This document shows, piece by piece, positions 21,375 through 33,387 of a stretch of DNA of 64,000 nt. Numbering within the stretch: the stretch's first letter is position 1; the number at the start of each line of letters is the position of its first letter. The notes beneath the pieces were generated by a model. That model saw only the letters and a program-made list of their open reading frames with translations, was not told where the DNA came from and did no database searches. The translations under genes were made by a program, and so were the position numbers. The stretch lies in assembly GCA_963457665.1 (NCBI GenBank), contig OY735212.1, positions 8,143,850 through 8,207,849 on the forward strand, written 5' to 3'. Source of the stretch: Thysanoteuthis rhombus. Taxonomy: Eukaryota > Mollusca > Cephalopoda > Oegopsida > Thysanoteuthidae.

Positions 21375-22218
21375 TGGGTTAGATGTTATATTTATGTTTG
21401 GCTATCCAAAAGGGGTCCATCAAGGATGATCCAAGTGAGTGACAGCATTACCGTTACCTTGGGGGTAACCTTGAGGATCATAAATGTCTCTATTAAAAAA
21501 AACTGGATATTGATAAATAGGTATATGTTGCAAATTGAGAAGTACGTATACACTTGAAATTCAGTAGCATGTATGCACTGTATTCTAGTGTACCCTCCCC
21601 CATTTCCATCCCTTCTAATAAACATAGAACGAAAACCTGAATTAAGTTGAAATAAATGTTTGTCAAAAATTATAAACTGTAACTTCATAAGAGTTAACAC
21701 ATTTACTATATTAACTTGATTTGAAAAAAAAAAAAAAAGAAAAAGGATTTTATTTTAATTGACCCTTTTCCGTTCAACATAAGTATATTGATAATTCATT
21801 TGTGAATATAAAGCTTGATGACAGGAATACTTACCGCTCTAGTTTGACAACTGTGTAGATGTCCATGCTATAAAGAAATACGAAATAATGCAATACGAAA
21901 CTACCGGAAGTAGCTCCTCTTTGATATATCGATATCCCACCTTCCAGGGTTGCTAAACTGACAACTTTTCGGTTAAATCTAGCCGATTTCTTCTCCGTAT
22001 ATTTGATAAAAATCAACGATACCCAATCAAATCTGGTAAACTTGATAAAAGTAGATGCAATTTTATGAATAATTTATTCTGGAGACTTAGTTCATAATCA
22101 TTTTATTTGATATGTACTCTTTAAATGAGTTCATGGATATATGACATTTTAGCTATTCAATTAGCTGGAAATGAAGAAATTTAGCCGATTTTTGCCTTTT
22201 TCTGGAAACACTTATAGC

Positions 22219-22226
22219 TATAAATA
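22219..22226 (+). promoter_or_regulatory. TATA-like box upstream of cyclophilin copy A
   Basis: TATAAATA lies 75 bases before the ATG and is kept at the identical distance in copy B (28,093). It sits inside the highly conserved 5' flank. A core-promoter role is inferred from sequence and position only. Confidence 0.5.
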
Positions 22227-22300
22227 ACAAAGCATACTTGGCAACATTACCTTTTTTCATTAGAAACCGGATTGACGTACTGCTAACTTAAGCCTTAACA

Positions 22301-22795
22301 ATGGCTAATTGCAAGTGCTTTTTTGATATTGCCATTAATGGTAATCCTACAGGTCGGATTGTGATGCAACTAAGGAACGATGTTGTTCCGAAAACGGCTG
22401 AGAACTTCCGAGCTCTTTGTACTGGAGAGAAAGGCTTTGGCTACAAGGGATGTACATTCCACAGGGTCATTCCGAAATTTATGCTTCAGGGTGGAGACTT
22501 TACCAACCATAATGGTACTGGAGGCAAGAGTATATATGGCTCGAAATTTGCTGACGAGAACTTCACCTTAAAGCACACTAAAGCTGGTCAATTGTCCATG
22601 GCTAATGCCGGTCCTAACACCAACGGTTCTCAATTCTTCATCACCACAGAAAAGACTGCTTGGCTTGATGGTAAACATGTCGTATTCGGTGAAGTTGTAG
22701 AAGGTATGGACATTGTACGTGCCGTGGAAGCATTAGGTAGTAGTAGCGGCAAACCCAGCAAGAAAGTGACCATTGCAGATTGTGGACAGTGTTAA
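22301..22795 (+). CDS. Cyclophilin A-type peptidyl-prolyl isomerase, copy A
   Basis: A complete 164-residue single-domain cyclophilin, which isomerises Xaa-Pro peptide bonds and aids folding. There is no signal peptide or transmembrane segment, so a cytosolic location is likely. The whole length is the cyclophilin fold, close to the 165 residues of human PPIA and numbered alike. Active-site and cyclosporin-contact residues visible are R55, F60, M61, Q63, A101, F113, W121, L122 and H126. The signature [15 protein letters not shown] and the loop [13 protein letters not shown] are intact. The start ATG has a good context (AACAATGG). The coding region has no intron, which suggests a retro-derived or naturally intronless gene, though no terminal poly-A or target duplication is visible. 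Six cysteines (C4, C6, C40, C51, C161, C164) are noticeable. Copy B encodes an identical protein. A TATA-like box and an AATAAA support an active gene. Confidence 0.95.
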   Translation: MANCKCFFDIAINGNPTGRIVMQLRNDVVPKTAENFRALCTGEKGFGYKGCTFHRVIPKFMLQGGDFTNHNGTGGKSIYGSKFADENFTLKHTKAGQLSMANAGPNTNGSQFFITTEKTAWLDGKHVVFGEVVEGMDIVRAVEALGSSSGKPSKKVTIADCGQC

Positions 22796-22867
22796 ATGAC
22801 ATTCCTTTTGCAGGTTAAAAACTTACACGGCATGGATGAATAAGGCATTTTTTACGGCTGAATCTAC

Positions 22868-22873
22868 AATAAA
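22868..22873 (+). terminator. Poly-A signal, cyclophilin copy A
   Basis: AATAAA lies about 73 bases after the stop codon. It is conserved in copy B and followed by a T/G-rich stretch (TTTGGGTGCTATTTTACC). Confidence 0.6.
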
Positions 22874-23890
22874 ATTTGGGTGCTATTTTACCCTCCCACT
22901 TTTATCTCTTTGTTTCTATTAATTTCTTTTGCGTATAACTATGGTGTTCAACCAGCACACAAAGGCCTTCTGAAAGTATTTGTTTAAGTAATTAAATATC
23001 AGAAATCAAGCGTCATGAAATCTATCTCTTGTTTCATATTAGGTTGAGCTCCATGAATTCCCCAAAGTACAACGAAAACTGTGCCTCTGAAGAACGAGCC
23101 GGGCTTTAATTTTCTTCATCTTAATTACTAATGAACGCTGTTCAATTACACTTAAGAAAATAAACGATCATACTATTGTCTGCTAGTCAAACTTCGTTCT
23201 TTAAATATTGTGTTCATTTCACTTATTGAAGTCCTTAATTAAGATGTTTTTATTTTCAGGTGCTGTAGACTTATGATTCAATTTTTCTGTAAATATGGCG
23301 TCTCTTGTCTTTTCTTCCGACGGCCATTTTTTTTTTTTTTTTTTTTTCTGCAGCCGAGTGCGTAGTACAACAGTAATTAGATGTTGTCTTGATTATGAAT
23401 ATTTTTCTGGTAATTGTTTTTCTTGACCGCAATTCTTGGTTTGAGAGGGGTGCAATTTTTGACTATGAAATGTTTCCGATTATGTCGTACTATCCAAATT
23501 TAGACTTTTCCCCCTTATAATTGAAGAAATGACAAAACTTCAGCTCCCATAAAAACAAAGTTGTCTACTGGATTCAGACTAAATCTAATGTTTAAATCAG
23601 AAATAACCAATTTTATAGCTTGAGTTAATCGGTCAATTTTACAGCTAACCAAAATCGATTCCTAAATTCAAGGATTACCCCATCCCTAATTCAAGTCAAT
23701 TATGAATTTTAAAAAAAATCTCGTTTTTTATTGTAAGCTGCATTGAAAGTACCCCCTCTTGCAAATTTCCACGTATCGTTAATTACAGAATTGCCGTTCC
23801 ATGACAGCACTTTCAAGTCCCTCACATTCCGCGTGAGGCACGCATATCTTTTCCTCCTTATTGCATGCCAAAAAGGAATCTTCCCCCATT

Positions 23891-24059
23891 TTATAAGGTG
23901 TTATATTTTTTTTCAGTTATCATATCCACCTGTTTCAAATAGACCAAAAAAATATTTAATTCAACAAATCATGGATACACAATTTACAGTTGGGACGATC
24001 AAGGATTACAAAAGTTCAATGTTATGAAAAAAAAAAAAAAACTTCGACGTAATCAATTA
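23891..24059. other. Junction between copies A and B, with A-run
   Basis: This short piece has no counterpart after copy B. It ends with a 16-A run (about 24,025-24,040) just before copy B begins. It may be a small retroposed insertion or simply the residue of the duplication breakpoint. Confidence 0.35.
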
Positions 24060-25716
24060 TACTTGTCATATCCCTGGCTTGAGTATCTGTTTTGACATGC
24101 ATTTCAGAGCATGAAGAGTCGGGCGTGGTAAGGAACCCAAAACACAGGGCTCCAAAGTAAGTATAGGTCAATACAGAAAGAACATCATTATCATGGTAAG
24201 CACAGATGGGGACCCCACACTATTATGAATAAGTTCTAAATTGGAATGGATATTGCCTTATTTTTCATGTAAGAGCCTTTTAATGGTTTCGCACTAACAA
24301 AAATCTTGCTACAATACAGAATTTTTGGCGTCTAATTGCAACAAATTCAAAGAGTTTTTAGTCCTCGATATTCTTTTTAGCCGAAAAAAGGCTAGTGTGT
24401 TTCGAATTTGACTCCTGGTGACCTTTCATAACCTTGGAAATACTTAATTAGACGCTATCCAGCCTACTATTCGTGAGATCAAAACCACTTTTGTACTTCA
24501 CAGCAGACTTAACATTATAAAAAAAAAATTAGCTTCAATTCGCTAGAAATGTCAAATCACTTTTTCAATATCAACCTCATATAGCCTGTTTTGGGAGCCC
24601 TCCTGCCAAAATCAAGTCGGTCGGTCTTGTAGTTTGATAAGTAGTGGCACCACACATAAACGAAAGCCTCATATATCAATATAGATAACTCAAATGTTCC
24701 TAGGATGCTTCTTTGAAATTAGAAAAACGGAGAAAAAAAAATTCTAACTCCGTGGCCATTGAAAAGCATTAATAACTTATTAATGTCTTTGATGGCAACG
24801 TTATTTTTTTTTCTTTTCTAGTACGGAAAATTTCATTTTGCATTATGAGCTCGACTGGTCTCCGCTAAAAAGTCATGAAATGATTTATTTGGGATATATC
24901 CCACTACTTCATTAGGAAAAAAAACACAGAACAATTTTCAGATAACCAGCTCGACTGCTATTAAAAAGCAAGATTACAAACCTCAAATATTAATAGCTAT
25001 GCATTGAGCATTAAAAAAACAAATATTCGTGTAAATTAGAGTCAAAAATATTTTTGTCAGTCCTGGATGAATCATTCACTCGTAAAAGGAGCACGGTTGT
25101 TGCACTGCTATTTTTCTTCTGGTGTCGGAGCTGACAACTTATTAAGTGCTAGGACGTTTTATTTCCATTCATTTATTTTGGATTTCTAACAAAAATGCCT
25201 CAGAGAGGGCCAGAGTTATAATTGTTGAAAAGGGGCAGTTACATCGAATGCCCTCTATACAAAAATAAAATAAATAAAAAAAATGCTGAGTCAGCCATTG
25301 TTATCTCCGGAAGAGTACATAGCAGCATTACTATATTCTTTGTAATTTGACTAATCTAAAAATCTACAAGGACTTTTGGTGGCCAATGTACGTATACTTC
25401 GGATATATAGCTTGTTTCACCTTTCTATGTAAGTATAAAATGTTAATTCTAATTACATACAATAAATGAGTATTTTAATTTCCTGTGTATGAGGGGCCAA
25501 TCGAACCTGAAATGCTTCAGGCCTCCAAGGTCGAAATCTGGCCCTACCCGGAGCGGAGCTCTGGTGAGCTCCAGCCACACTGCATCCCTTGGAGGCTATA
25601 CTCCGAAAATTGACCTTTGCAACAAATACATTCATTCCTTTTTCCAGTCCGGAATTGGCTTTCCAACGACTTATCTTAATAATTAGTTGTTGTGAAAAAC
25701 AATGTTGACAGAGGTC

Positions 25717-26125
25717 AGGACAATCACTCAATAGATATGGTCATGTGACCAACGTCTTCTGGTAACAATTGAAAAAAATTAGAAAAAGGGATGGCTACTG
25801 AATAATTTGATTTTCTAGCCTTCTGTTGGGCGATGATCACAAAGAAATTGAATAAAAAAAACAAAAACAAAGCGTAAATAGAGTTGGAATAGATTTAGCA
25901 TAAACCTTCATTTAAAACTGAGCCCCCTCTTCATACACACACTATAATCAATTTAAGGAAAATTTCCCAAGACAAAACAAAACTTTTTTATTCGTAGATA
26001 TAAAGGGTGAATTTTTAATTTCCAACCCTCTAGCTCCACTGGTGCTGACTGTACGCTCGATACATATATACATAGCCAGCAAATATTAGACACTGAAGAA
26101 ACCTGTGTTGACAGTTTGTCATTGT
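25717..26125 (+). repeat. Dispersed repeat R1, near full length (copy B)
   Basis: ATCACTCAATAG, GGTCATGTGACCAACGTCTT, TTTAGCATAAACC, CTCTAGCTCCACTGGTGCTG and CTGAAGAAACCTGTGTTGAC are all present in family order. Because copy A keeps only the 3' half, B carries the more ancestral state. Confidence 0.65.
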
Positions 26126-26955
26126 AATCTCATTTCCCATGCAAGTGAGAGAGGAATGGATACATTTTGAAAGGATTGGGAAATACACTAAGTTGGCAGA
26201 AAAACTGAGGCGGATCCAGGAATTTGACCAGAGTAGGGTCTAAATGGAAAAATATTACAAATGAATTCGTGAAAATGAGGAAAAAAGATGCATGAGCAAC
26301 TGAAGTATCGATGACGGTCACTGACTGACGTATCGAGACACTCACACCACCTGTCGTTTCTCCGTCCTTTAATGTGTTTGGAAGTGCAAGGGAGAAAAAT
26401 CGCATTGACCGATTAGCCTCATTTGACAGCATTTCAGGATGGTGATGCAGGAGATCGAACTAGTGCATCTGTGGTCTGACTTTCACGGCATGTTTTCAGT
26501 GTTTCATCAGGCACTTTTGAATGGCTGAAAGTGGCTACATTTGTACCACTTTTTGAATAATGATTTTTTCGATCTAAAAATACCATTTTAATTTGAAACT
26601 GATGAAGCATGCAGTTAGGGTTAGGTGGGTTAGGTGAGTGTTTCCATTTTCCCAAATATTTATCTCCATTATTTCGTTACCAGGATATCAAATCTATCCA
26701 ATTGCCTTTTTGAAAAATCTAGTCACTTTTAGCAATTCAAAAAAAAAAAAAAATTGTCTGATGTACCAGTGCAAGGATAGCCCGGTACTGGAAATGTGCT
26801 AACACATAGATTTCAGTTGATTTTCATCGAAACGTCTCTAACCGTCATTCTACGGTTGCAAATAAACATCACAGATCTTATAAGAAGCCAAGAGCTTACT
26901 ATCCATTTCAGGTCCATGCTGTTTACTAATGTACAGGGATGGGTTGAGGTTTACG

Positions 26956-27285
26956 GCTGGTGTTCATAACCAGGGGCTCTGCAAGCCCTGGGGATCCAAT
27001 ATGGTGTTATTGGAGAAGAGGTGCGTGGGATCTGCTGACCCTACAACTGTGGTAGGGCACCAGAGCTCTGGGGGGCCTGCTGACCCTACAACTGTGGTAG
27101 GGCACCAGAGCTCTGGGGGAAAATATATATGAGGATTCCTGATAAATATTTTTTTGAAAATCGTTGGGGATGCTCAGTCAGACATAGTGTTGCAACTGCG
27201 AGAAGGTAGACCAGGTATCGTTAGGAAAATTCATTTATATTCCAGGGGTCCTTGATAATGAAAAGGTTGGGAACCCCTGGTACTG
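26956..27285 (+). mobile_element. Possible hAT-like non-autonomous element, copy B
   Basis: Counterpart of 21,037-21,374. AACCAGGGGCTCTGCAAGCC begins a small palindrome. The right end GGTTGGGAACCCCTGGTACTG, read in reverse, starts CAGTACCAGGGG, like a hAT terminus. An internal 45-bp tandem duplication interrupts it. Confidence 0.35.
27031..27120 (+). repeat. Tandem duplication, 45-bp unit, two copies
   Basis: Two virtually identical adjacent units each contain CTGCTGACCCTACAACTGTG and GGCACCAGAGCTCTGGGGG. Copy A has a single diverged version, so the doubling arose in B after the segmental duplication. The AGAGCTCT inside is a short palindrome. Confidence 0.85.
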
Positions 27286-28092
27286 TATGGGTTAGATGTA
27301 ATATTTATGTTTGGCTATCCAAAAGGGGTCAATCAGGGATGATCAAAGTGAATGACAGCATTACCGTTACCTTGGGGTAACCTTGAGGATCATAAATGTC
27401 TCTATCAAAAAGAATTGGATACAGATAAATAGGTTTACGGTGGAAATTGAGAAGTACGTATACACTTGAAATTGAGAAGTATGTATGCATTGTATCCCAG
27501 TGTACCCTCCCCCATTTCCATCCCTTCTGATAAACAGAATGAAAACCTAAATTAATAGGAGTCAAAAATTATAAACTGTAACTTCATAAGAGTTAGCACA
27601 TATTTACTATATTAAATTGATATAAGAATTTTTTTAAAATTTTAATTGATCCTTTTTCGTCCAGCGTCAGTGTCTATGTTGATAATTCATCTATGAACAT
27701 AAAGCTTGATGATAGGAATACTTACTGCTCTAGTTTGGCTATGTTATGAAGAAATACGAAATTACGCAATACGAAACTACAGGAAGTGACTCCTCTTTGA
27801 TATATCAATATCCTACCTTTTAGGGTTGCCAAACTGACAACTTTTCGGCGAAATCTGGCTGATCACTTTCCTGTATATCCAATGAAAATCTACAATAGCC
27901 AGTGAAATCTGTTAAATTTGATAAAAGTAAATGTACAATTTTATGAATAATTTAATTTGGAGACTTAGTACATATTTTATTTGATATGTACTCTTTAAAT
28001 GAGTTCATGGATATATGACATTTTAGCTATTCAATTAGCTGGAAATGAAGAAATTTAGCCGATTTTTGCCTTTTTCTGGAAACACTTATAGC

Positions 28093-28100
28093 TATAAATA
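28093..28100 (+). promoter_or_regulatory. TATA-like box upstream of cyclophilin copy B
   Basis: TATAAATA is 75 bases before the ATG, identical in position to copy A. About 200 bp of 5' flank is identical between the copies. Confidence 0.5.
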
Positions 28101-28174
28101 ACAAAGCATACTTGGCAACATTACCTTTTTTCATTAGAAACCGGATTGACGTACTGCTAACTTAAGCCTTAACA

Positions 28175-28669
28175 ATGGCTAATTGCAAGTGCTTTTTTGA
28201 TATTGCTATCAATGGTAATCCTACAGGTCGGATTGTGATGCAACTAAGGAACGATGTTGTTCCGAAAACGGCTGAGAACTTCCGAGCTCTTTGTACTGGA
28301 GAGAAAGGCTTTGGCTACAAGGGATGTACATTCCACAGGGTCATTCCGAAATTTATGCTTCAGGGTGGAGACTTTACCAACCATAATGGTACTGGAGGCA
28401 AGAGTATATATGGCTCGAAATTTGCTGACGAGAACTTCACCTTAAAGCACACTAAAGCTGGTCAATTGTCCATGGCTAATGCCGGTCCTAACACCAACGG
28501 TTCTCAATTCTTCATCACCACAGAAAAGACTGCTTGGCTTGATGGCAAACATGTCGTATTCGGTGAAGTTGTAGAAGGTATGGACATTGTACGTGCCGTG
28601 GAAGCATTAGGTAGCAGTAGCGGCAAACCCAGCAAGAAAGTGACCATTGCAGATTGTGGACAGTGTTAA
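28175..28669 (+). CDS. Cyclophilin A-type peptidyl-prolyl isomerase, copy B
   Basis: The protein is identical to that of copy A (164 residues; R55, F60, Q63, F113, W121 and H126 all present) and is a cytosolic prolyl isomerase by family knowledge. The coding sequences differ at only four sites by eye: two in adjacent codons near residues 11-12, one in the glycine before KHVVF, and one in the Ser run before GKPSKK. All are synonymous third positions. Such similarity contrasts with strongly diverged surroundings. No intron is present. The promoter-like box, start context and AATAAA are all retained, so both genes look intact and probably expressed. Whether they differ in expression cannot be told from the sequence. 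Confidence 0.95.
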   Translation: MANCKCFFDIAINGNPTGRIVMQLRNDVVPKTAENFRALCTGEKGFGYKGCTFHRVIPKFMLQGGDFTNHNGTGGKSIYGSKFADENFTLKHTKAGQLSMANAGPNTNGSQFFITTEKTAWLDGKHVVFGEVVEGMDIVRAVEALGSSSGKPSKKVTIADCGQC

Positions 28670-28741
28670 ATGACATTCCTTTTGCAGGTTAAAACTTACA
28701 CGGCATGGATGAATTAGGCTTTCTTTTATGGCTGAATCTAC

Positions 28742-28747
28742 AATAAA
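28742..28747 (+). terminator. Poly-A signal, cyclophilin copy B
   Basis: AATAAA about 72 bases after the stop, in the same context as copy A. Confidence 0.6.
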
Positions 28748-29528
28748 ATTTGGGTGCTATTTTACCCTCTCACTTTTATCTTTGTTTCTATTAATTTCTT
28801 TTGCATAAAACTGTGGCGGTGTTCAACCAGCACACAAAGGCCCCCTGAAAGTATTTAATTAAGTGTAATTAAACATCAGGAGTCTGTTTCTTATCGGATC
28901 GAGCACCATGAATTCCCCAAGGTACAACTAGAACAATGCTCCTGAAGAACAAGATTTGAGTTTTCTTCATCTTAGTTTTTGATCAATTTTACTTAAAATA
29001 AATGATTATACTATCGTGTGCCAGTTGGACACTTTTCTGTCAATATTTGGTGTCCATTTACCTATTTCATTCATTGAAGGACTCTATTAAAACTTCAAAT
29101 TGAACGTTACGTATTTTTTTCTTCCTTCCTGTAAATGTGGCTTTTTTTTTTCCCTTCAAACATTTTCTGAAATTCGAGCACTCAGCAAAACGGTAAGTGG
29201 ATTTTATCTACACTCTGAATATTGCTCCCATCGACTTTTTTTTTTTTTTTTTTTTGGCGGGGGGAGTCTTACTTTTTGTTGACTATGAAATGTCTTTCTA
29301 GTTTTAACATACTCTAAATCAAAACTTGTCCCTTTTTTATTTATTCCAACCAAATTGATCCCTCAAATCAAGGATTTTTCCCCTTATCTAATTCAATTAT
29401 AGTAGTTCTTAGAAGAACAAAAACTGATACGACTCATGTGTCGTTGGTTGCAGGATTGCCATTCTATGGCGGATCTTGCATTCGACAAGAGGCACGTGTG
29501 CTTTTGATTTTTTTTTCTCCTTTTTTAA

Positions 29529-29936
29529 ATGAAAGATGATTTAAATACACCTATGGAAAAACTCTCGTTGATATGCCCTGAAACTCTATTTGAGTCGCTC
29601 TTTGGTAAAGTTTCATCGGGGGAGATAAAGGCTTGCAAAAAGATTTGTCCATCTACTTGAAAAAATACCACCCTGGAGCTAAAATTTGGCCTACTTCTTA
29701 TACAGGCACCGAGTTTCTGATGTTGGAGGACTTGAGAATTTTTAACCGGAATACATTCAAGATACGTCGGTCTTATTCGATGGGTGTAATCTTTACTAGT
29801 TTAGCTTAATTTAACGAGAATCGTATAGCAGTTAGAATTCCCTTTGTCAAAAGTAAGGGTCACAACATTACTACTTCTCGAAAATTCAATTCGTCTCGAT
29901 CTATTAACCATATCCTGTGTCTTCCCCCTCTTGTAA
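29529..29936 (+). pseudogene. Broken possible coding block, unrecognised
   Basis: A 43-codon frame begins at ATG 29,529 (MKDDLNTPMEKLSLICPE...). From 29,609 a second frame is open for 66 codons (..GLQKDLSIYLKKYHPGAKIW..), reaches one TAA at 29,807, and continues open as NENRIAVRIPFVKSKGHN to CTTGTAAGT at 29,930, a good splice-donor match. One frameshift and one stop over about 400 bp is fewer than expected for DNA this AT-rich. The composition looks protein-like, but I recognise no family. It could be a decayed exon, a mobile-element remnant, or chance. Confidence 0.3.
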
Positions 29937-32900
29937 GTTTATCACAAATTTATTCATATTTTCATCAATATATACTCATAACTTTTTATATGTATTTTAT
30001 ATTCATACATTTACATTACATTATATATTAGAGCCTCACTTATGTTCATTTTTCTTTACGTTTCCTTTTTTTTTCTTTCTAAAAGAGCATGATAGTACTT
30101 TAAGATTCATGTAATCTATAAAATTATGCGACTGTGACTTTTAAAATCCATATTGTCACAATTTGAGTATATGCTGAGGAGGCCGATAGGTAGCATTGAG
30201 CTGCCTTGACTTTATTGCAGTAGTTGTATTTTTAATAAGTATTAGTGTGTACTGCAGTATTTCAATGTTTTATAAAAAGATATTTGACTTGACCCCCTCC
30301 ATCCCCAAGAAATTGATTTCTGGTAAAAAAAAAGTCACCAACCACCTTGCAAGACAAACACATTTTGATAAGTTGCTAGAACTCTTGACCTACGGCAGTT
30401 GAATAGATTGAATATTGTTCATATAAAACATTCAGTAATGTATGCTATTTCTATGGAAATAAGTTATATCTTGTGAATTATTTACTTCGTAACACAAAGT
30501 TCTCAAATGCTCCAAAAATGAAACCTTGCGCCAAAATTGGACTCGTTCAACGTATACTTGTAGACTTGATAGTTTGTTCAAATTTCTTAACTTGAATATC
30601 TAGAGAGGACTATTTCGAAGACTCTTAAATCACTTCTTTTTAGTGTCACCTTTGTGGTATCAGGTTTTTAGGAGTGCCATTTCTCACCACGATCACCTTA
30701 CAAGAATTTAACAGTGCCCAATTTAGATCGAGGTTGTTTACATAGTTTGGTTCCAAACTTTGAAACTGAGCAGCATTGTCACCTCCCATACTATAACTAC
30801 GACCATGCATTAACTTCGACCAAATGTGTGGAAGAAAAATAATCAAAGAGGCATTGAATTAACCAAAGAAAACCCAGGTGTAAGCAAGAGAAGAGCCAAG
30901 ATAAATCTGATATTGAAACCAATCTCTAATCCTGTATCAGATTGAGGAAAAGAGACTGAAGACTTATGCATGCTATCGGATAACTTGTTTTTACGTCAAT
31001 TTTTGTTTGTTAGAACTAAAAAAATTGGTGGGAAGCAAAGTGCTTTACACCGTGTGCGCTCTCCGTGTGTCTTGTATTCCTGCAACTTCGGTAAAGATCA
31101 AAGGCATACAATGATCAGCATCGACTATAATAATCTCTCAATCCTGACGATTATCTTTCGAGCTGCCTTGTCGACTTAAGATAAAGTGAAATACCTAATC
31201 ACAGATACAGATTCCAAAGATCTAAAAAGTAGAAGTGAGTCAATGAAACGTATGCAATTCTTCATAACTATATATTGCAAAATAATCGAAGTGATTAACT
31301 GAATATCTCTCCAAGTATGAATTTTTTCATGCTATTTAGTCTGAAGAGAAAATGGTCTTTGGGGAAGAAGGAAAAAAGGCGCCAATCCCATTACAACAAT
31401 AAACTGATTTCTTTCTTAATTTTACAGACCGAAATATTATGGGTCGTCGACCGTAATCAAAACCGAGTGAAGGCCCCTTATTCTTTTTGCTCCAATTCTT
31501 TCCGATGGGATTGGGCGCAACTCCAAAGCCTGGTTCGGCAGCCGCATACCCAAATCCTACTCTTTTTTTTCTGATGGAAGCATTGAGTACAACTTTTCAA
31601 GTCATTAGTAAAAAAAACATTAGGTAGCTCGTAATGTAAAATGCCTTAAGATAACAATGATATACACTACTTTATATCAATCATTGTGAAGTTGTGTTCG
31701 AGACTACACTAAGTGCCTCAAATGTACAATAAAAATAATAATTAATGAATGAATCGGTATAACTCTTGATATTACTGAATTCTGAACGGATTACGTTTCC
31801 AAATGTTTCTTCTACTTCTGATCGAAAATCTCCGGGGGTTCTTGGGTGATGGCCATTTTGGTAATCATCCAAGCATCAAAATAATCGTCGATTCCTTGTT
31901 TGGTCTTTTCCTTGCGTTGGCGACTGCACCTGGTAATTCAAGCACTTCGGGGATTACTGAAGAAAAATCTCGTCCGGGTTTGGTTCAGAGGCGAGGCAAG
32001 TGGGCTGGCAACTGAATGGTCTGAGGCTCAATGTGTGGTCATTGATGCTGATCATTACAGCCCGTCAAAAACTGATACTCCCAGACCTGATGGGGAAATA
32101 AAGCCCCCTCCCTTATTCAGGGGTATACTGAAATTCTCTTTCTACCGTCAAATTTCTTCTCTCAGCCAGATGATTTACTAAAAGAAATCTAATGACTTCG
32201 TAAAACTTTCGAAATGGATAGGATTTTTGTTACATCCGTACACCATATTCAATGTCTTAGACTTTATCTTGTTGTTTAATTCAAATTGCTCGCCACTTTG
32301 TCGGCAAATTAGAGACCTGTACCCTTCGATAAAAATCCTTAGGTATGCCCCTGACCCCCATTTCAAACAGCTATTTAATTATTGATATATTCGGTTCAAA
32401 ATTCATATGATCTGCTATGTATTTTACGGCATATAAGACATACCTGAATCTCTGTGGGTAGATTTTCGAAAAAGTAAAACAAAAACCCATCTACCCCCCC
32501 CATTTTCAAAGTCCTCCAAGCCATTGGATTATTTTAATGCTCTTGTCTATTCAAATCTATATTAACCCCCTCAGTGGCTTTACATTATTTGTATAGCACA
32601 CAAACATCAGCAAACAACTGATAAAACATTGCCCCCCCCACCCCGAAACAGGACTAGTAGGGGAAGCACATCTGATATACGGTAGATACAAATAGATAAT
32701 TTACTCCCAAGTTACAAAATAGAACAACAGATTGAAAAAAATAAATGAGTGCAACAACTTACTTGAAGGTAATGAAAAATTTTCTCAAAAATTTTGTCCA
32801 GCTGCTAAGACTCCCAAAAAGGGGCAAAATCATTCACTTATATGATAAAAGCGTGAAACTTTTGCATGATGAATAACACTTAAGTCTGAAATCTAAGGAA

Positions 32901-33387
32901 TTTAGATTGCATATCAATCATAAATATGACTTCAACATTCATTTTGTTAAAATATCACACACTGTATTAAGAATATTACTTATTTCATCACTATAAATAA
33001 ATTAAAGTGATATTTATTCTATTAGAAAGCGTCTAAATGGCAATTTCTGACATCTAGAAACAACCAAAAACATCTAAAGGGGAAAAAAATAATGTTTAAA
33101 CTTGCAACACTGAGTATGGGTGTAACTCTCATTTCGGTATGTCAAAGCGTCACTTTGTGACAGTGATCGGTGCTAGAGATGGTAGTGGATCTGATTTGTT
33201 TCCTGCGTGCAGCGAGTGGTTTCAGACCTGAAGTAATTCTGTTCTATTATTCATTTTTGTGTTAATTGTATATTTTGGAATTCCGACCATGAAAACGAAA
33301 TACGTCATCACATTAACACAATTTTTAATGAAGATTAACTTGTTATCGTCGAGACACTTACAGTGATTAGGAAGACAAATAAAAAAG
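29937..33387. other. No gene recognised
   Basis: About 3.4 kb without an assignable gene. Open frames up to 93 codons occur (31,317-31,574; 31,803-32,181) but show no domain, conserved motif or convincing splice structure. C-runs at 32,496 and 32,632 are low complexity. No repeat family of this window was matched. Confidence 0.4.

Larger units (their letters stand above)
19484..23890 (+). repeat. Segmental tandem duplication, copy A
   Basis: Copy A starts at ACTTGTCATATCCCTGGC (19,484) and matches copy B from 24,060 onward: CATTTCAGAGCATGAAGAGTC, then CATTATCATGGTAAGCACAG. Further matches follow the cyclophilin gene down to GAGGCACGC near 23,840, which corresponds to GAGGCACGTG near 29,490. 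Relative to B it lacks about 1.3 kb, at 20,019, where B has 24,620-25,955. Outside the gene the copies differ at roughly one base in seven by eye, with many indels. Confidence 0.85.
24060..29530 (+). repeat. Segmental tandem duplication, copy B
   Basis: It starts at ACTTGTCATATCCCTGGC and mirrors copy A in order. Features private to B are about 1.3 kb at 24,620-25,955 (including the R1 5' half) and a 45-bp tandem duplication at 27,031-27,120. The right end is set by loss of similarity near 29,530. Its cyclophilin gene lies 5,874 bp from that of copy A. Confidence 0.85.

Noticed and set aside
22380..22571. Second open frame inside the cyclophilin gene (repeated at 28,254-28,445)
   Set aside because: A shadow frame of a highly conserved CDS; identical in both copies only because the DNA is.
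31803..32181. Overlapping frames of 70 and 93 codons as a possible exon
   Set aside because: No recognised family, no consistent frame, no convincing splice sites. Kept only as unassigned sequence.
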